From NCBI GenBank assembly GCA_932294295.1, contig OW028580.1, positions 33,364,136-33,428,135 of the forward strand: a DNA stretch of 64,000 nucleotides, read 5' to 3'. The notes under the pieces are model-generated. The model saw only the letters and a program-made list of their open reading frames with translations, had not been told where the DNA came from and made no database searches. A program made the position numbers and the translations under genes. Source of the DNA: Alitta virens (Eukaryota; Annelida; Polychaeta; Phyllodocida; Nereididae). The first letter of the stretch is position 1. The number at the start of each line of letters is the position of its first letter. This document shows positions 59,537 to 64,000 of the stretch, piece by piece.

Positions 59537-61340
59537 GAAATTCAGAAACATTAATCGAAGTTTCATTTAAGTAAGGTTTTGCTAGTTACTATAAAATCTG
59601 AATCCACTAAGACAATTTTTACAGGGTTCCCTCCAGGTTTCTCGAGTTACTGAGTCTATATCCTCAGTTTGCGAGTTCTCACATGAAGAGACAGTATCTA
59701 TAATAATAGGTTTATTTCGGATAGATTAATGCTGACAAGCTTATGTTCTATCTACAAGTGGCAAGGAAATTGAAAAGTGATTGTTACTACTGGCCTAAGA
59801 AGAAATGCAATTTAATTTAATATAAATGTATTTTCATGAAATACTTTTGTTGTTGCTAGCCCTCATTCCTTTAACTCGTTAATATTAGGAATGCTTCAAC
59901 CACCAGATATCAAACTCGATGTACACCTCTATCAGCTGTCTGTATTAGAGATGAGGACGGGCAGTGAATCAATGCCCACAACTGCCCCACATCATAAGCA
60001 GCCTGCAGCCTGCCCCTCACTGCAGTTCATTTTAATTTTTCACCCACACCCGCCCAGCATCAGAGGAATCCTGTCCACACCCGCACTGCCCTGCAGAGCC
60101 TGACAGTCAAGCCTGCCCTGCCCCGCAGTCATTAAAATGTAGGCCCGAGATCATATCTGATGTCTGAATCAGTATATATTGGTACATGATCTTTGACAAG
60201 TGTAAGCCTATAATTTAAAGATCAAATGCACATTTCTCGGCAAAAAACAAAAATCAACCAACCTATCTTGTCACACTATGCATAATTGTTAAAGCTGTGG
60301 GAAAGGACTTACACATTTCCCTCAGACAGATCTCACCATACTCATACATCAGCGAAATTTAATGACAAGTATGAAAATAACAAGCTGTTGTTCACTACCT
60401 GTAGACAAATAATATGATGTAAATACAAAAGGAAACACTTGAGTATTCTATGTCAATCCAGTCAAACATGGTATAGATATGCACAGAAAAATGGAGTGCA
60501 AACAATCAAAAACATCACTGGTAAAAATATGATCAAGCGATGGTCTTTTCTTACTACTAGTTATACACATGGCAACAAAACTCAGTATATTACAACTCCT
60601 AAAACTGCAAGCAGTCTCAATCATATAAGTCAAAGTCAGTGACAGAGGATATCCATACTGTGACAATTCAGGAATTCAGACTATATTAATAAGAACATTT
60701 CACCCTTTGATAGAACCAAATGTGCAATACAAATATGTATGTGTGCTTTATGTACATTTCCTTTTTGTCAACAAAGTATTTGACACTTTCATGTGCATTT
60801 GGTAAATTTCAGTCTTCCGAGTACTGATACAAGGTTGATGTATTCATACTGGTATTGTAAATATACTGGTTCTGAGTAAATAATTCCTTAACGTCTTGTC
60901 TATATTTCAAGTAAGCATATCTCTTACTCTCCTTGTTAATTGTACATTATATGGTATATGACAATGGAAATCAGCATATTCATTAATAATATAATGTAAT
61001 AGCCTCAGATATTAATGGATACTTGTTCTACCATATTTAGGAGGTGTGAATATATACTGAATTTTGTTGCCATGAGTGTAACTACTAATAAGAAAAGGCC
61101 GTCACTTGATCATATTTTTTTACCATTGAATCATATTTAGTAGTGATGTTTTTGATTGTTTGCACTCCATGTGTTTTGTGCAATGTTTGGCTGGATTGAC
61201 ATGGAAAACCTCGATTCTTTCCTTTTGTATTTACAGGTACAGGTAGGAGCATCATATTATTGTCTACAGGTAGTACGTCATTTTCATACCTATCATTAAA
61301 TTTCACTGATGTATGAGTATGGTGAGATCTGTCTAAGGCA
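59537..61340. repeat. 1.8-kb repeat unit, copy 2
   Basis: A direct copy of 57089-58889 with scattered substitutions and 1-3 bp indels. The 647 bp between the units (58890-59536) is single copy. Confidence 0.85.
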
Positions 61341-61590
61341 AATGAGAAGGTCCTTTTCCACAGCATTAACAATTATGCATAGACATGTAGTCGGGTAAAA
61401 CAATTGGTCCTGACACTAACATAACTTATGGCTGCATATTATTAGCTTTAGTATGTAGAAACTAATTGTACAAGCAGCAGTGAAGTCGCCAAAATGCTCA
61501 TTAATATAGATAAAATCTCTTGTATATATAATAACTAACTTCAAGCTTGCTGTAGCCTAAAGTCTCCATTGTTATTTCTGTTGCTTCTCT

Positions 61591-61833
61591 GTGAACATAA
61601 TAATCAGCCATGATGATGACAAGATGGCAAAAATCACCATTGGCTGCTTATATATTCATAGGATGGCACAGACACTTTTTCATTCTACACAAAGGTTCAC
61701 AAAATGTCCTCTGAGAAATTCAGATGGTCAATACAAACCACCTTGTGACAGTAACCATGATGAACTTTCATGTAGAAATGGCTTAGATGTGTTGGAGGTG
61801 GGCATCTTTTTAACTACATTGCAACAAATGTAA
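61591..61833 (+). other. Small open frame kept in repeat copies (copy 3)
   Basis: 80 codons ending RFTKCPLRNSDGQYKPPCDS, then NHDELSCRNGLDVLEVGIFL, TTLQQM, stop. It corresponds to the minus-strand frames at 54142 and 55224 on the other arm of the inverted repeat. Confidence 0.35.
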
Positions 61834-63885
61834 CAAACACAGGCATCACATTGGGTACAATGTTTCGGACACTGAAATGCCCCAAAAGCTTTGATTGCCA
61901 ATTAACTACATGGATATCCAAGTTGACAGCAATGTGTGGTCCTTCTGTCCATCTACTTATCAGATTGTTTTGAAGAGTCTATAAGGGCATAATTCCATAT
62001 AGTCATTAATGTTTGTTTGAAATGTCTTTCTTCAGTAATTCTCAAATCTTTTCAACAGTATTAGTACATTTTCTGATAGCAACAAATTATTTTGTAATAC
62101 TAATTGTTCTGAGTTACTACATCTGAATTAACCTTATCATATTACTGCTATGTTATAAAACAGAAAGGATTTGTGCAAAGTTGCGCATAGTTTCCAGTTT
62201 ATTTTTCCATGTCAACCTACACAAAGGTTCATAATTAAAACATATTTAACATGTCTTTCTTCAGTAATTCTCAATAATTCAATTCTACATTCACAATCTC
62301 TGTTTCATACAAGTACATCTGATTGGTTTTCTCATAAATGCAAAATAAATCAGAAGACAACTTCTTAATGTTGAGGTTTTACAGTTATACAGATCATTCA
62401 TAAACAGCTTGTTAATCCTATGTCAGCCATTCTTATCAACCTGTACAACGGTCTTGTCATTTCAACCTTCCTCCTAATAATTGTTGGTAACAAGCCTATG
62501 TCACCGAAAGTAAGGCCATTTATAATGAATTACAGCTTACAAGGTTGAATATTATACTACAAATAAGGAAATTTAATGAAAGTCACTGTCATTACTAATT
62601 AAAAAAATGGAGACTGTGCTCAGTCAGTTAATAACTTTCAAGCAGAAGTATGTTGCTTACGATCTACATGACACAGACCTATGGAAAGTTATCTTATTTT
62701 TAATTGATATACATGTGTGTGTAAGAAACAGTGTTATATGTGCTGTACCCTGGTCTATTTAAGCTGAACAGGACAAGAAATACCTGCAGGCATCATTAAA
62801 TTGAGAGTAGCATCTCATTGAACACACTGCCACTGATTGCCTAAGGGCAATCTGTAAGGAGTTCCATTACATAAGATAAAATTAGGTGCCTTTTTTTAAA
62901 ACTATAATTCAATATATGTAACCCACCTCGCTGTTGATATATAGCTATACATACTTGCATATCTCAAAACAGTTATCATAAAACAGCTATATAAATTACT
63001 TCTTCAATGCCAAACTTCGGGACGCTCTTTGTCTTCATGGGTGATTAACCTTTTTATTACTACTTCTACGTTATAAAACAGGAAGGATTTGTGCATAGTT
63101 GTTCTATTGGTATCTCCATTTTTTGGAATAGTTGTTTGCTGCTTATATATTCATATGATGGCACAGAAACTTTGTCATTCTGCACAGAGGTTCACAAGAC
63201 GTCCTCTGAGCAATTCAGATGGTCAATAAAAACCACCTTGTGACAATAGACATGATGAACTTTCATGTAGAAATGGTTAGATGTGTTGCAGGTAGTCATC
63301 TTTTTAACTATATTGCAACAAATGTAACAAACACAGGCATCACATAGGGTAAACGTGTTAGAAACGGTCTTTACCACTCAAAACAGTTATCATAGAACAG
63401 CTTTATAATTACTTCTTCAATGCCAAACTTCTGCAAACTCTTTGCCTTACTGGGTGAATAACATTCTGTGTTACTACATCTTAATTAACCTTTTTATTAC
63501 TACTACTATGTTTAAAACAGGAAGGATTTGTGCAAAGTTGTGCATAGTTGTTCTATTGGTATCTCAATTTTTTTTAAATGTATTTTGGAATAGTTGTTTG
63601 CTTATATATTCATATGATGGCACAGCAACTTTGACATTCTACACAGAGGTTCACAAGACATCTACTCCTTTTTGCTGGTATATCAGCCATTAATATGTTG
63701 TAATGTGTTTAATTCTGTAAGGAGACATATCCATCTATATATCACTCTTGCAGTATTATTCTTTATCATGGGTGTAAGATAGTTCATTCTTCAACCTTTT
63801 ATATACAAACCAAAACAATAGTTCTACACATTGATATACCTATCACATACTTCATAAAATCAGACCACTAGCACCGCCTGTCATC

Positions 63886-64000
63886 AGCTTTGGGAAGCTT
63901 AAACAGAAAATTACTTGTCCTTAACCTAATGTAATTTATAGGTATTAAAGTCATCTGCCATTAGCTCTGTAAGATAGCCTAATATTTCATTAGTGTGAGT
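63886..64000. other. Window end, nothing recognised
   Basis: Short AT-rich tail of the window without a feature. Confidence 0.3.

Larger units (their letters stand above)
53437..63885. repeat. 10.4-kb nested inverted-repeat complex
   Basis: GACAGGCGGTGCTAGTGG at 53441 is inverted at 63867-63884 (CCACTAGCACCGCCTGTC). Inside, 53893-54290 matches 63170-63575 in reverse over about 400 bp (for example GATACCAATAGAACAACTAT and ACCTCCAACACATCTAAG). 55010-55620 and 56040-56260 match 61385-62050 in reverse. The centre carries two direct 1.8-kb copies (57089-58889, 59537-61340), each with its own inverted arms. No large gene occurs within. Several layers of duplication and inversion are needed to explain it. 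Confidence 0.8.

Overview
This window is nuclear DNA from an animal, almost certainly a marine invertebrate. The genes are split by GT-AG introns, the background is AT-rich, and the spaces between exons are full of short inverted-repeat elements, tRNA-derived SINEs and broken LINE, Helitron-like and tyrosine-recombinase remnants. A complete FAM53-family gene, a two-B-box TRIM-NHL gene and an atypical rhodopsin-class receptor fit a deuterostome or lophotrochozoan. The phylum cannot be fixed from sequence alone. The recurrent word AGGCCT with flanking TA is a weak pointer towards an ambulacrarian, and this is a guess.

Four protein-coding genes can be supported. (1) Plus strand, 5717-13345: a five-coding-exon RING / B-box1 / B-box2 / coiled-coil / NHL protein of 653 aa, with all introns in phase 0. 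(2) Minus strand, 23658-20159: a five-coding-exon FAM53 homologue of 533 aa. Several strong splice donors upstream (25191-25944) suggest alternative non-coding first exons. About 5 kb of quiet sequence downstream may be a long 3' UTR. (3) Plus strand, 36349-37323: a 324-aa ankyrin-repeat protein encoded in one exon. (4) Plus strand, 46382-47586: a two-exon, 342-aa seven-transmembrane receptor lacking the usual DRY and CWxP residues. The four genes show no sign of forming a pathway.

Layout: 1-5660 holds degenerate repeats and two LINE 3'-end fragments. 5660-13620 is the TRIM-NHL gene, whose 4.3-kb first intron is packed with SINEs and foldback elements. 13.7-14.7 kb holds SINEs. 14.8-25.95 kb is the FAM53 unit. 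26-36 kb is mostly non-coding, with a GC-rich iteron element at 27.9-28.4 kb, a 13-bp minisatellite at 29.75 kb and several SINEs. 36.3-37.4 kb is the ankyrin gene. 40.0-42.0 kb is a 2-kb palindromic element enclosing a Helitron helicase fragment. 46.4-47.6 kb is the receptor. 47.8-49.0 kb is an element whose ends are saturated with GACGTC. 51.2-52.7 kb holds rearranged reverse transcriptase and tyrosine-recombinase remnants. 53.4-63.9 kb is a 10-kb nested inverted repeat containing a 1.8-kb direct duplication and a small reading frame kept open in three of four copies.

The best candidates for undescribed biology are the repeat architectures: the GACGTC element, the iteron element, the Helitron palindrome and the 10-kb nested palindrome. 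No CRISPR array, rRNA gene or intact stand-alone tRNA gene was seen.
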